64,000 nucleotides of DNA. Source: Parvibaculum sp. (lineage in GTDB: Bacteria; Pseudomonadota; Alphaproteobacteria; Parvibaculales; Parvibaculaceae). The DNA is taken from contig JARLIS010000061.1 in NCBI GenBank assembly GCA_031291615.1, positions 1 through 64,000 of the forward strand. Direction: 5' to 3'. Of this stretch, positions 16,542 through 24,722 are shown one piece after another (the stretch's first letter is position 1; each line of letters opens with the position of its first letter). The notes beneath the pieces are model-generated. The model had not been told where the DNA came from. It did not search any database and was given only the letters and a program-made list of their open reading frames with translations. The position numbers and the translations under genes are program-made.

Positions 16542-19500
16542 TTGGGGGGAAAATTGGCAACTGAAGCTATCAAACATCAATTCAAGCTGCCTTCGGTGCT
16601 CATCGATGCAGTTGCTACCGGAAACGCGATACTATTTTTGGGTGCAGGCGCTTCGTATGGGGCGTTACATCCGAAGAATCTTAAAATTCCGGATGGAAAC
16701 CAACTCCGAGATCAGTTGGCGGATAAGTTTCTTGGGGGTGATTTAAAAACCAAGCACTTAGTCGAGATTTCTCAATATTGCGAAAATGAAGCAGGACGAA
16801 TTGGATTTCAACGCTTCATCAGAGATATTTTTCTTGATTTTGGACCAGCTCCTTTCCACAGACTGATTCCGACATTCAAATGGCACGCCATTGCCACCAC
16901 CAATTTCGATTTGGTCGTCGATAAAGCATACTCAGAATGTATACAACCGCTTCAGGATCTCATTCCATTCTATAAAAACAACCAAGACATTGAAAAAGAG
17001 AGCAAGAAGAAACTAGACCCCGTGCAATTTCTCAAACTGCACGGATGCATCTCTCACTTTGATGATGAAACCGCGCCGCTTATTCTGACCTCAGAACAAT
17101 ATGTTCGTTTCAAAGTGAATCGGTCTCGGCTTTTTTCGCGCTTGGAGGATTACGCTCACGAAATTCCAATTATTTTTTGCGGATATGCAATCGCGGACCC
17201 TAATATCCAATCGGTCCTTTTTGATCTCTTCGATGATAAAATTCATCGTCCAACGTACTTTGCCGTACTGCCGGGGATAACTGAGGTTGAAGCTCGGTTC
17301 TGGCTCAAACACCGCATCACACCGATCAACGCCACCTTTGAAGAATTCATAACCGAACTCGACAAGGTTATTCCTGAAAAGAACAGGGCCCTTGCAAAAT
17401 ATCTTCCTCAGGGCGGGACCTCGCTAACCAAATTCTATGTCGTAACAGACGGAGTAGAACCGTCTACGATCGTCGAATTTCTGGAACAGGATGTTCTCCA
17501 CGTCCGCACCACAATGCCAATCGAACCGCAGGACGCAAAATCATACTACAGAGGGATCGATTTTGGCTTTGGCGGTATAGCAACTGAACTAGATGTGCGG
17601 CGGGCCGCCACCGACACAATTTTGCTCGACGTGATCTTGGCAGAAGAGCGCGATAGAAAAACGCCATTCGAATTATTCGTAATCAGTGGTGCCGCGGGTA
17701 ACGGCAAGACTACTGTTCTCAAACGGGTTGCCTGGGATGCGGCCAACGACTTCGATGCGCTCGTCTTATATCTCAGAGAAGGCGGCGCTATTCGCCCGGA
17801 GCAACTTGCCGAAATATACTCTCGGACAGGCCGCAGAATTTTCCTTTTTGCGGACCGTGCGGCCCTAAGGGCCGACGAAATTTCTGCCTGCGCATATTAT
17901 TGCAGCTCACGGAATATAAAGCTGTCGATTGTTACCGCTGAGAGAGATAACGAGTGGAATTCACGATGCGACGTCCTTGATCGATGGGTCACGGCATCAT
18001 TTCCGATACGCTACCTATCTGAAGGAGAAGTTCTTGTGCTTCTCGACAAGCTAGCTAGGCACCAAGCGCTGGGGTTACTAGCTGAGATGGATCATCCGGC
18101 GCGCGTTCGTGCCTTTGTTGATCGGGCTCAACGCCAGCTACTGGTCGCACTACATGAGGCCACGCTCGGTAAACGTTTCGAAGACATTGTGACCGATGAG
18201 TATGATCGAATCATGCCCGAAGAGGCCCGGTTTCTTTATTTGGATATATGCACATTGCATAGATTTGGCGTTGGAGTGCGGGCTGGCCTAATTTCCAGAG
18301 TTTCTGGAATTCAATTTAAAGACTTCGAAGACCGCCTTTTTTCTCCCCTTGAAAACGTAATTTTCAGCACCTTCGACAAATACGTCGGCGATAGATTATA
18401 TCGAACTCGGCACCCTCACGTCGCCGAAATTGTTTTTGAAAATATTCTTCAAGATCAAGAGAAGCGTTTTGATCAATTAATCAGAATCACCCGAGGCATA
18501 AATTTGGACTATTCCGTCGATCGTGAAGCCTTCAGACAGATAATTCGTGGGCGCCAGATCGCCAACTCTTTTGGGACAATCGAACTTGGTCGCAGCTTCT
18601 ACAAGCAGATCCGGGAGATAATTGGTCCTGATCCCTACCTCCATCATCAAGAGGGGGTGTATGAACTTGCCCATAAACTCGGAGACTTGCGGCGAGCTGA
18701 ACAATGTTTGGAGAAGGCGGAAGAGTTATCCCCCAACGATCGCACAATCCAGCACTCGCTCGCCAACTTGTACCGGCAGAGGGCCCTCGGCGAGCATAAT
18801 GATTTGCTACGGAGAGAGCTCCGCCAGCGGGCTTTATCGCGCCTCTCAAAGCTTACGAACGGAACCGGAAGTTCCCATGATGCAAACCTTCGGCTGCATC
18901 TGTTAATTGATGAATTCAAAGACTTGTTGCGATCAAACGACGGCAGGCAGCTATCCGCACTGGAGGAACGGGCCGTAGTCGATAAAATGAGTGGCATCGA
19001 GGCCGAGCTGGCCGCGTTACACCGAGCATTTCCAAACGACGAGTACACCTTGGTGACGGAAGCAGAATATCGGAAGAGCGTAAACGACAATCCGAGGGCG
19101 GTCGACGCGCTAGCGCGCGCCTTCGGTACCAATCCCAGACTTGAATGGATCGCTGTTCAGCTCGCCGATCTCCATACCAAAAACGGAAACCAAGACAAGG
19201 CGAAGGAAGTACTGCTAAAATGCACCACTGAAAACCCAATGGCAAAATCAGCGCACTTCAATTTGGGGCTCATTTACCTGGAATCGGATGAGCAACGCGA
19301 AAAAGTCTTGGCTTTGCAGCATCTCCGATCTGGTTTTTCAGACGGTGATACAAATTACGAAGCTCAGTTCTGGTATGCGCGAGAACTCTTCCTTACCCGT
19401 ACCCCGGATGAGGCGGAGAAAATATTTTCTCAACTTGCTGCTCGAAAAATCGCCCCAGCTCTGAAGACGTCTGTTCGAGGGAAAGTGCTCGAAGCGAACG

Positions 19501-19709
19501 GAACGCCCCGGAGATTCAGAGGCACCGTTCGACGGTTGGAGGCTACCTATCTATTTCTTCAATCTGACGAATTTGGTCGTGATGTGTTTGCACACGCCAA
19601 TGAAAGCTCGCCCGATGTTTGGAGAAAAATCGCGCCGCGTGACAACGCGACCTTTGAGTTAGGATTTACGTACAAAGGTCCTGCGGCGGCTCGGATTGCG
19701 TTGGAGTAG
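16542..19709 (+). CDS. SIR2-STAND-TPR protein (Avs5-like anti-phage type)
   Basis: Up to 1055 residues in three parts. An N-terminal SIR2_2 domain (about 20-280) has FLGAGASYG, ATTNFDLVVDKAY and KLHGCISH, so the NAD-binding glycines, N and H are kept. A central STAND-type ATPase follows, with Walker A SGAAGNGKTTVLKR near residue 385. The C-terminal TPR-like helices (about 690-950) include YELAHKLGDLRRAEQCLEKA. SIR2-STAND proteins (AVAST type V and relatives) sense phage proteins and deplete NAD. The start is uncertain: TTG 16542 or TTG 16554, the latter behind GGGGGGA. The low GC content contrasts with the chromosome. Confidence 0.85.
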   Translation: MGGKLATEAIKHQFKLPSVLIDAVATGNAILFLGAGASYGALHPKNLKIPDGNQLRDQLADKFLGGDLKTKHLVEISQYCENEAGRIGFQRFIRDIFLDFGPAPFHRLIPTFKWHAIATTNFDLVVDKAYSECIQPLQDLIPFYKNNQDIEKESKKKLDPVQFLKLHGCISHFDDETAPLILTSEQYVRFKVNRSRLFSRLEDYAHEIPIIFCGYAIADPNIQSVLFDLFDDKIHRPTYFAVLPGITEVEARFWLKHRITPINATFEEFITELDKVIPEKNRALAKYLPQGGTSLTKFYVVTDGVEPSTIVEFLEQDVLHVRTTMPIEPQDAKSYYRGIDFGFGGIATELDVRRAATDTILLDVILAEERDRKTPFELFVISGAAGNGKTTVLKRVAWDAANDFDALVLYLREGGAIRPEQLAEIYSRTGRRIFLFADRAALRADEISACAYYCSSRNIKLSIVTAERDNEWNSRCDVLDRWVTASFPIRYLSEGEVLVLLDKLARHQALGLLAEMDHPARVRAFVDRAQRQLLVALHEATLGKRFEDIVTDEYDRIMPEEARFLYLDICTLHRFGVGVRAGLISRVSGIQFKDFEDRLFSPLENVIFSTFDKYVGDRLYRTRHPHVAEIVFENILQDQEKRFDQLIRITRGINLDYSVDREAFRQIIRGRQIANSFGTIELGRSFYKQIREIIGPDPYLHHQEGVYELAHKLGDLRRAEQCLEKAEELSPNDRTIQHSLANLYRQRALGEHNDLLRRELRQRALSRLSKLTNGTGSSHDANLRLHLLIDEFKDLLRSNDGRQLSALEERAVVDKMSGIEAELAALHRAFPNDEYTLVTEAEYRKSVNDNPRAVDALARAFGTNPRLEWIAVQLADLHTKNGNQDKAKEVLLKCTTENPMAKSAHFNLGLIYLESDEQREKVLALQHLRSGFSDGDTNYEAQFWYARELFLTRTPDEAEKIFSQLAARKIAPALKTSVRGKVLEANGTPRRFRGTVRRLEATYLFLQSDEFGRDVFAHANESSPDVWRKIAPRDNATFELGFTYKGPAAARIALE

Positions 19710-19754
19710 AGTGCCGATCCCTTTCTTTTAGGCCGCTTCCCGACGAGATTCGAT

Positions 19755-19777
19755 TGAACAGAATTGCTCATTCTGTT
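19755..19777 (-). repeat. Right 23-bp inverted repeat, putative recombinase site
   Basis: Begins TGAACAGAATTGCTC and ends ATTCTGTT, the exact reverse complement of 15766-15788. It lies 45 bp after the SIR2-STAND stop and 16 bp before the next gene's start, marking the cassette border. Confidence 0.85.
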
Positions 19778-19793
19778 CAATGGCGGGGGGCCA

Positions 19794-20513
19794 ATGGGAT
19801 CGGTTGGGGCGAGGCGGCTTAGTTCGACAAGAACGGGCCGCCATTTTGTTGGCACTGCGTCATGCGCTATGGCGCTGTTGGTTTCAGGCTGTGGCGGGGG
19901 TTACTTCTCGCCCCCACCGCCCTTGGTGCAAGCCCCGGCGGCTCGCACCTGTCCTGCTCCCATCGCCACCGTCGCGATTGCCGCGCCGCCTCAGATGCCG
20001 GCCGTCGCCGGGGCGCAGGGGTTCAAAGACCCGATGGCCGACCTGCCGGACCTGGCGCAGACGAGCGGTTGCTTCCGCGTCGTCGATGCGGACATCGTCA
20101 AAACCTACTCCTCAGCCCAGTTGCCGGACTACACGCTGCGCTATGGGGCCGACCTCTCCAACGGGGCACAGAAGGAAGACATGTCGGTCGGCAACAAGAT
20201 GTTGCTGAGCGGCGCGACCATGGGGCTGTCGACCGTCTTCATGAAGCCCGATCTCAACGACCAGCAAAACGCGCTGGTCACGCTCAGCATCATCAGCAAC
20301 CGGACAGGTGCCACGGTCTTCACCGCGACGGGCAAGGCGTCGGGACAGGTGTCCAAGCTCAGTACCGACGGCAGCAATGCGCTCGTTCGCGCGGCAATGA
20401 TCGACGGGTTCAATCAGCTCGTCGATGGGTTCCATCCCGCACAGGCGGCGAAGAAGCCCGGCGGGCATAAGAAAAAGTCGGCCCACACCAGCCCGCCGGT
20501 TGCGCAGAACTAG
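19794..20513 (+). CDS. Putative lipoprotein, CsgG/LpoB-like fold possible
   Basis: A 239-residue exported protein. It starts at ATG 19794 after GGGGGG and has a basic N-terminus, then a hydrophobic core and lipobox CAMALLVSGCGGG. The mature part begins with a proline-rich stretch (SPPPPLVQAPAARTCPAP). A core domain follows, with a strand/helix pattern (FRVVDADIVKTY, ALVTLSIISNRTGATVFTATG, ALVRAAMIDGFNQLV) resembling CsgG/LpoB-type lipoproteins. The tail is lysine-rich. The match is by pattern only. The next gene starts 51 bp later, in the same direction. Confidence 0.65.
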   Translation: MGSVGARRLSSTRTGRHFVGTASCAMALLVSGCGGGYFSPPPPLVQAPAARTCPAPIATVAIAAPPQMPAVAGAQGFKDPMADLPDLAQTSGCFRVVDADIVKTYSSAQLPDYTLRYGADLSNGAQKEDMSVGNKMLLSGATMGLSTVFMKPDLNDQQNALVTLSIISNRTGATVFTATGKASGQVSKLSTDGSNALVRAAMIDGFNQLVDGFHPAQAAKKPGGHKKKSAHTSPPVAQN

Positions 20514-20564
20514 CGACGTGACTTGCACAGATTTCAGTTCAGGTAATCCATCAGGAGACGGGAC

Positions 20565-20969
20565 ATGATGCGAACAGGGGCGATGGCGCTCTCAGTGTTC
20601 ATGGTGTTGAGCCAGACGGCCTATGCCGACGGGCCATCACGGGCTGAGGTGGAGGCGTGCCTGCGCGACGGGTTCAATCAGACCGATCCGGCGCTCTTTC
20701 ACCAGGACGGCAATCCGCTGTGTCCGTCATTCATGAGTCTGGATGAAGTGAAAGTTCTGGACACGCTGGTGTCCGGCAATGCCGCCCAGGTCAAAGTGTA
20801 TGTTCGCTTCACGCTCAAGCGGCCGGTTCTAGGGGACTCGTTCGCGGCGGAAGCGTGCGGCGGTGCGCACTGGGGAGCGGACGGCCAAACCTTCCCGGCA
20901 GGTTTTATATGGACAAACGACAACCGGATGATCCGGATGCAGCATTGGTCCTCCGGCTGGAAGTGCTGA
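20565..20969 (+). CDS. Small exported protein of unknown function
   Basis: A 134-residue protein with a clear signal peptide (MALSVFMVLSQTAYA cut before DGPSR). The mature part contains four cysteines that could form two disulphides (VEACLRDGF, NPLCPSF, AEACGGAHWG and terminal GWKC). The start ATG 20565 follows AGGAG. It is probably co-transcribed with the upstream lipoprotein, so the two may work together in the envelope. No family recognised. Confidence 0.65.
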   Translation: MMRTGAMALSVFMVLSQTAYADGPSRAEVEACLRDGFNQTDPALFHQDGNPLCPSFMSLDEVKVLDTLVSGNAAQVKVYVRFTLKRPVLGDSFAAEACGGAHWGADGQTFPAGFIWTNDNRMIRMQHWSSGWKC

Positions 20970-21015
20970 CGGCATCGGGCAGAACCGTCAGTCGATCAGG
21001 ATACGCCTGACATAA

Positions 21016-21042
21016 AACACCCCATCCGTCGGATGGGGTGTT
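21016..21042 (-). terminator. Intrinsic terminator for the leftward DUF3768 operon
   Basis: A perfect 12-bp stem (21016-21027 with 21031-21042, AACACCCCATCC and inverse) with a 3-base loop. Read leftward it is followed by TTTT, so it terminates the minus-strand operon. It may also block the convergent plus-strand gene. Confidence 0.8.
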
Positions 21043-21051
21043 GCGCCCGCC

Positions 21052-21387
21052 TCAGTATTCCTCGGCGAGCATGATCGTCATGACGCGAACGGTGAGATCG
21101 GGGTCGGTCGGATCGGGCGACGCCGCTTCAAGGCTTTTGTCGTAATAGTCGATCTTCCAGAAGATGCGGCTATCCCCGACCCTGAGCGCCCCGAAATCAT
21201 GTTCGCCATGAGGATCGTTGTCCTCGGAGAACTCTTTGAAGGCGGCGACGGCCCTTAATATCTCGCCCAAGGCGGCGAGACCGAGGGCCTCGATGCCGCG
21301 CGTCATGAGCATGCGTCCCCCGCGTCCATGCTGCCGCAATTCGTCATTGAGGCGGCGGATGGCGGGAATGTCCTCTCGCGAGGTCAT
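21052..21387 (-). CDS. DUF3768 family protein
   Basis: A 111-residue protein with the DUF3768 signature: IRRLNDELRQHGRGGRMLMTRGI, FKEFSEDNDPHGEHDFGAL, FWKIDYYDKSLEAASPDP and the C-terminal TVRVMTIMLAEEY. Such proteins are common on alphaproteobacterial plasmids and integrated elements; function is unknown. The start is fixed at 21387 by a strong AGGAGGAG six bases upstream, which rules out the 29-residue longer frame. It is the last gene of a leftward XRE-RuvC-like-DUF3768 group. Confidence 0.88.
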   Translation of the reverse strand: MTSREDIPAIRRLNDELRQHGRGGRMLMTRGIEALGLAALGEILRAVAAFKEFSEDNDPHGEHDFGALRVGDSRIFWKIDYYDKSLEAASPDPTDPDLTVRVMTIMLAEEY

Positions 21388-21454
21388 AGTACTCCTCCTG
21401 CGCAAGCCGGGCTCCACCATTGGAGCCAGGCCGCCGCAGGAGGAGCGTGCATAT

Positions 21455-21988
21455 TCATCCGGCCGCACGCTCATCGACCGCCGACCTGCCGTCCTTGCAA
21501 TAGAAGGTCATGACCAGCGACACGGCGTCGAAAAGGTGCATGCGCGTGTCCTCGTTCATCCACGGCTTGCGCGCAGGCGGCAGTTGGGTCTTGAGCGCAT
21601 GCACGCGCGCCGCGATGGCGCTTGCAATCTCATGGCGGGTGACCGCACCCGCTTCCGCGAAGCACTCACGGATATGCGTGCGGGAATAGCTGCGCACCTC
21701 GATCGCCTGTCCCTCCGCGTAGCCGGCGATGAGCCGCTGCAATCGCCGGCTGCGCCCGGAGCGCCGCGCGGTCGGCGCGGACAGGTCTTCGAGCACGAGC
21801 ACGTCGGGTTGTAGGTTTTCCACCAATCGCCCGAACGCTTCGAGCAAGCGCGCATTGCGCTGCGAGCCGCTCGCACCCCGCGTGCCCCAGTTGAGCGGCG
21901 AGAGCGGACCTTCAAAGAGCGCGAACGCAAATCCCCGAGTCGACGGTCGTATCGCGAGCACCAGCTCGCCCTTGTGCCGGCGCCTCAT
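21455..21988 (-). CDS. RuvC-like RNase H-fold protein
   Basis: A 177-residue protein with the layout of RuvC-type Holliday-junction nucleases. A first strand opens the fold (VLAIRPSTRGFAFALFEG, where the usual catalytic D is replaced in I-R-P). A second acidic motif follows (DVLVLEDLSAP), and a C-terminal D/E-containing helix (WMNEDTRMHLFDAVSLVMTF). The loss of the first aspartate suggests altered or absent nuclease activity. Its ATG overlaps the XRE gene's stop as ATGA, so the two are coupled. Confidence 0.65.
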   Translation of the reverse strand: MRRRHKGELVLAIRPSTRGFAFALFEGPLSPLNWGTRGASGSQRNARLLEAFGRLVENLQPDVLVLEDLSAPTARRSGRSRRLQRLIAGYAEGQAIEVRSYSRTHIRECFAEAGAVTRHEIASAIAARVHALKTQLPPARKPWMNEDTRMHLFDAVSLVMTFYCKDGRSAVDERAAG

Positions 21989-22341
21989 ATTGCGGTGAGG
22001 TTAGCGTTTCCGGTCGTTCGCTCGAACATTCGTCGGATCAGCTCGCGCTTGCGCTCGGCTTTCTCCGACGTGTCGCCCTCCAACTGCTCGTGGAAGCGAT
22101 ATGCGGCCTGCATGACCGTATCTTCGAGCTTCCCGTAGAAGCCCGTGAACACTTCGTACCCGAGCGAGCCAAAAATCACCCAATATGCTAGGATTTCCTC
22201 CGCGTTGGGCGAGTGCTTGTTTCGCTCAACGCAAGAGACCCGGTTGCGACCGCCCCTGGGTAACAGGGAGGCCAGCTCTTCCTGCGTCAGCCCCCATTCG
22301 CGCCGGAGGGTGTACAGGTAACAATGTACTTTCGACGACAT
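21985..22341 (-). CDS. XRE-family helix-turn-helix regulator
   Basis: A 118-residue protein starting at ATG 22341; an in-frame TTG six bases upstream is less likely. The N-terminal half has an XRE HTH (YTLRREWGLTQEELASLLP then NRVSCVERNKHSPNAEEILAY). The C-terminal half is a charged helical part (EGDTSEKAERKRELIRRMF) that could dimerise. It heads the operon with the RuvC-like gene and sits beside the nested inverted repeat at 22448-22587, a possible target. Confidence 0.82.
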   Translation of the reverse strand: MSSKVHCYLYTLRREWGLTQEELASLLPRGGRNRVSCVERNKHSPNAEEILAYWVIFGSLGYEVFTGFYGKLEDTVMQAAYRFHEQLEGDTSEKAERKRELIRRMFERTTGNANLTAI

Positions 22342-22447
22342 GACCAAAAGAATTGCCGATGATGTCTAAGCCGCATCATCGGGTGTCTTCATGTTCGCGC
22401 GGATCGAATCTCGCGCGAAGTGGGGATAATGCACGGGTGTCTGTGCA

Positions 22448-22587
22448 TTTCAGGGATGTGGGGAGATAGGGAGATGGATGCGGGGGTCGAGCCTCTGCAC
22501 ATCGCGCAACAACAAGGGCTCGCAGCACAAGGGGCATCCGTCACTGGATGCCCCTTGTGATCTCCCTACGTCCCTATCTCCCTGAAA
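22448..22587. repeat. Nested inverted repeats in a 360-bp intergenic region
   Basis: Between 22342 and 22701 no gene was found. The region holds an outer imperfect inverted repeat (22448-22475 and 22560-22587, sharing TTTCAGGGA and GATAGGGA-type blocks) enclosing a perfect 14-bp stem (22526-22539 and 22546-22559, ACAAGGGGCATCC type) with a 6-base loop. No T-run follows, so it is not a simple terminator. It could be an operator, a recombination site or a structured RNA. Confidence 0.6.
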
Positions 22588-22701
22588 CCAGTCGGTTGCT
22601 TCTCCGAGCGCGACATGTCTAGATCACTTGACTTGCTATATGTTCCGCTTACGGAGCCTTAGTAGTCGGCCGTCTACCTAAGCAAATATCGGGCGCCTAT
22701 C

Positions 22702-23241
22702 GTGATTACATATCTCGTTCAGAATGTTCCAGGGGTGGTCATAGGAGTGAGCACGAGCCTGATCGCCACGTATCTATATGGTATGATCAGCTATATAATG
22801 ACTCGCCGTCGATTTAATGTCGAAGGGGTATGGGCGGAATACATTCCTGGGTCAATTGGGCATCAATATAGCCTCGGACGCATCTACCACGATAAACGCC
22901 GCAAGATTTATGCATTTGATGGAACCAATTACCGGAACGACGGGAAGAAATATTGCCATTGGGAGACCGTAACCAGCTACGTAGATGTGGATCGCCAGAA
23001 ATATTTTTATACCTTCAACGCACAGATCGAAGGCGAACTTGATAAAGTTTATTATGGTTTTGGCGTTGTCAATCTAATGCCCAATAACGCCGGTGTCCTC
23101 GTCCCGTCAGACGCCCACTATATCTCCGCCAGTGTCGACGGAAAGGCAATGTCCCATTCCATGATTCGCGCGATAGATATGAGCTACTCTCGCACTTCCA
23201 CAGGTGCTGATGTTATTACTCTGGTCAACGCCAACCAATAA
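22702..23241 (+). CDS. Membrane-anchored beta-rich protein, Cap15-like architecture
   Basis: A 179-residue protein starting at GTG 22702. The N-terminal 36 residues are hydrophobic (VVIGVSTSLIATYLYGMISYIM). The rest is strand-rich with many aromatics (GVWAEYIPG, YSLGRIYHD, KIYAFDGTNY, KYFYTFNAQIEG, YYGFGVVNLMP). A membrane anchor followed by a small beta-barrel is the layout of the Cap15 / S-2TM-beta effectors of CBASS. No cyclase gene is adjacent, so this may be an orphan effector or an unrelated protein. GC content is low and the gene lies alone. Confidence 0.5.
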   Translation: MITYLVQNVPGVVIGVSTSLIATYLYGMISYIMTRRRFNVEGVWAEYIPGSIGHQYSLGRIYHDKRRKIYAFDGTNYRNDGKKYCHWETVTSYVDVDRQKYFYTFNAQIEGELDKVYYGFGVVNLMPNNAGVLVPSDAHYISASVDGKAMSHSMIRAIDMSYSRTSTGADVITLVNANQ

Positions 23242-23250
23242 CGACCCAGT

Positions 23251-24540
23251 TCATACGATTGCGGAAATTGCGCCATAGCGCGTACAGAGGGCGCCGATAT
23301 GCTCCTCTTGCCGAGGCACCAAAACAAACACCCCGTTGCTTTTGTAGAGCCCGATGCCGAGGCGACGCAAGATCGAGCCGATCCATCGATTGGAAATGGG
23401 CCGCTCATATTCGTTGCCATATGCTGCGCTGAACGCCGATGTGATCGCGGCGACTGATATGGTCGGGTCCGGCCGCTCCGCCGCGAGACGGTGGAGGATC
23501 GTGAGCACCTGCCCCTCGCTGCTGGCGAGGCGCTCCGACAGCAAACCGCTCTGGAGCGCCGACGCCTTGGCACGGATCACCGCTCGCAAGGCGTCATCGG
23601 GAACGACCGAGAGCAGCGGCAGCAATATCTGGTTCATACGAGGCTCCAACGCGGGATCGGCAAGCGACGCATCGAGCGACACGACGAGCCGGTTGCGCAA
23701 GCGGTACATGAGGAGCTTGTTGCGCAGGTCGAGTGCTTCCGCTTTCTGCCCGTCGGGGAGGTTGATCGGCACGCCGTCGGCGCGTCCCGGCTGCATGTCG
23801 ATAGTGAGGAACCGGCTCTCCAGCGCCCGGTCGTCATAGGCGCGGCGCATGCCGACGATCTTGGGACCAAAGATCGTGAACGCCTGCGGATCGAACTCCT
23901 TCTTCTGCGTTACCTGCGTGCGCAGCACCGGGAAGCCCTTGGCGTTACCGTTGTTGAGTATCTTCACCAGCTCGGCTTTCTCATCCGAGAAGCGGAAGTC
24001 TGCCTCGTCGAAGATGAGCGTTCCCTTGAAGGTATCGAGCGTATGGAAAATGGGCGACACGGTGGATGCGCCGCTGGCGAAGAACGCCTTGTAGCAGAGC
24101 GAACCCACCACGAGGAGTGCGCGGGTTTTGCCGGTGCCGTAGTCGCCGCGAAACCGCAGGTACGGCAGCTCGTTGAAGGCGTCGTAGACCCAGGACAGGA
24201 GCACGTAGACGGCACACATGCCGGCTGCTTGATCGGTAAGGGATACATAGCGGCGAATATAAACTTCGATCTCGGCAAGTAGCTCCTCGACCGTACCGTA
24301 TTCGCTCGGCGCAGACGGCAGCAGCACCGCATTGTGTTTGATGAGGTTGTTGGAGGCGCGAACCGGCACGAAGAGTGTGTCGCGCAGCTTCACCTCCCGC
24401 ACGATCTCGATTTCGTTTCCCCGCGCCACCACGAGAGCGGTGTCGGCGGCCTCCGGCCGGAATACGGTTTCGACAATGGTGCCGTCGTCTTCGACGGCGG
24501 ATACAAGAAGCGATGGTTGGAGTGATGGACGTTCGGACAT
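23251..24540 (-). CDS. P-loop ATPase, plasmid/phage helicase-like
   Basis: A 429-residue ATPase. It has an N-terminal strand-rich part, a helical linker, then Walker A LRFRGDYGTGKTRALLV (about 128-144) and Walker B GTLIFDEADFRF (about 172-183). A sensor-like stretch follows (FTIFGPKIVGMRRAYDDRALESRFLTIDM), and then a C-terminal winged-helix-like domain (AITSAFSAAYGNEYERPISNRWIGSILRRLG). Similar ATPases occur in primase-helicase proteins and DUF3631-type mobile-element proteins. No primase domain is seen. Role in replication or defence is unknown. Confidence 0.65.
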   Translation of the reverse strand: MSERPSLQPSLLVSAVEDDGTIVETVFRPEAADTALVVARGNEIEIVREVKLRDTLFVPVRASNNLIKHNAVLLPSAPSEYGTVEELLAEIEVYIRRYVSLTDQAAGMCAVYVLLSWVYDAFNELPYLRFRGDYGTGKTRALLVVGSLCYKAFFASGASTVSPIFHTLDTFKGTLIFDEADFRFSDEKAELVKILNNGNAKGFPVLRTQVTQKKEFDPQAFTIFGPKIVGMRRAYDDRALESRFLTIDMQPGRADGVPINLPDGQKAEALDLRNKLLMYRLRNRLVVSLDASLADPALEPRMNQILLPLLSVVPDDALRAVIRAKASALQSGLLSERLASSEGQVLTILHRLAAERPDPTISVAAITSAFSAAYGNEYERPISNRWIGSILRRLGIGLYKSNGVFVLVPRQEEHIGALCTRYGAISAIV

Positions 24541-24722
24541 CCGCGCATCGTACCGTCATCCAACGGCAACGACACGGCGACCGCGTGCCCGCGCGACCTT
24601 GCAGCATGACGCCGTTCGCAGAGTGGCGACCTCCGCTATCGTTATCCCCACTGCGACTCGCGCGACTGTCCACGCTAGGGTAGAATCCCGAGTCGGATGG
24701 TTGCGTACGCGACCATCCACCT

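Larger units (their letters stand above)
15766..19777. mobile_element. Inverted-repeat-bounded cassette: tyrosine recombinase plus SIR2-STAND gene
   Basis: A 4.0-kb segment bounded by perfect 23-bp inverted repeats, holding only a tyrosine recombinase and a large SIR2-STAND-TPR gene in the same direction. Each repeat is itself recombination-site-like: 7-bp inverted arms AACAGAA and TTCTGTT around an asymmetric 7-bp spacer. Because the two sites face opposite ways, recombination between them would invert rather than excise the cassette. Whether inversion occurs is not shown by the sequence. Confidence 0.7.
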
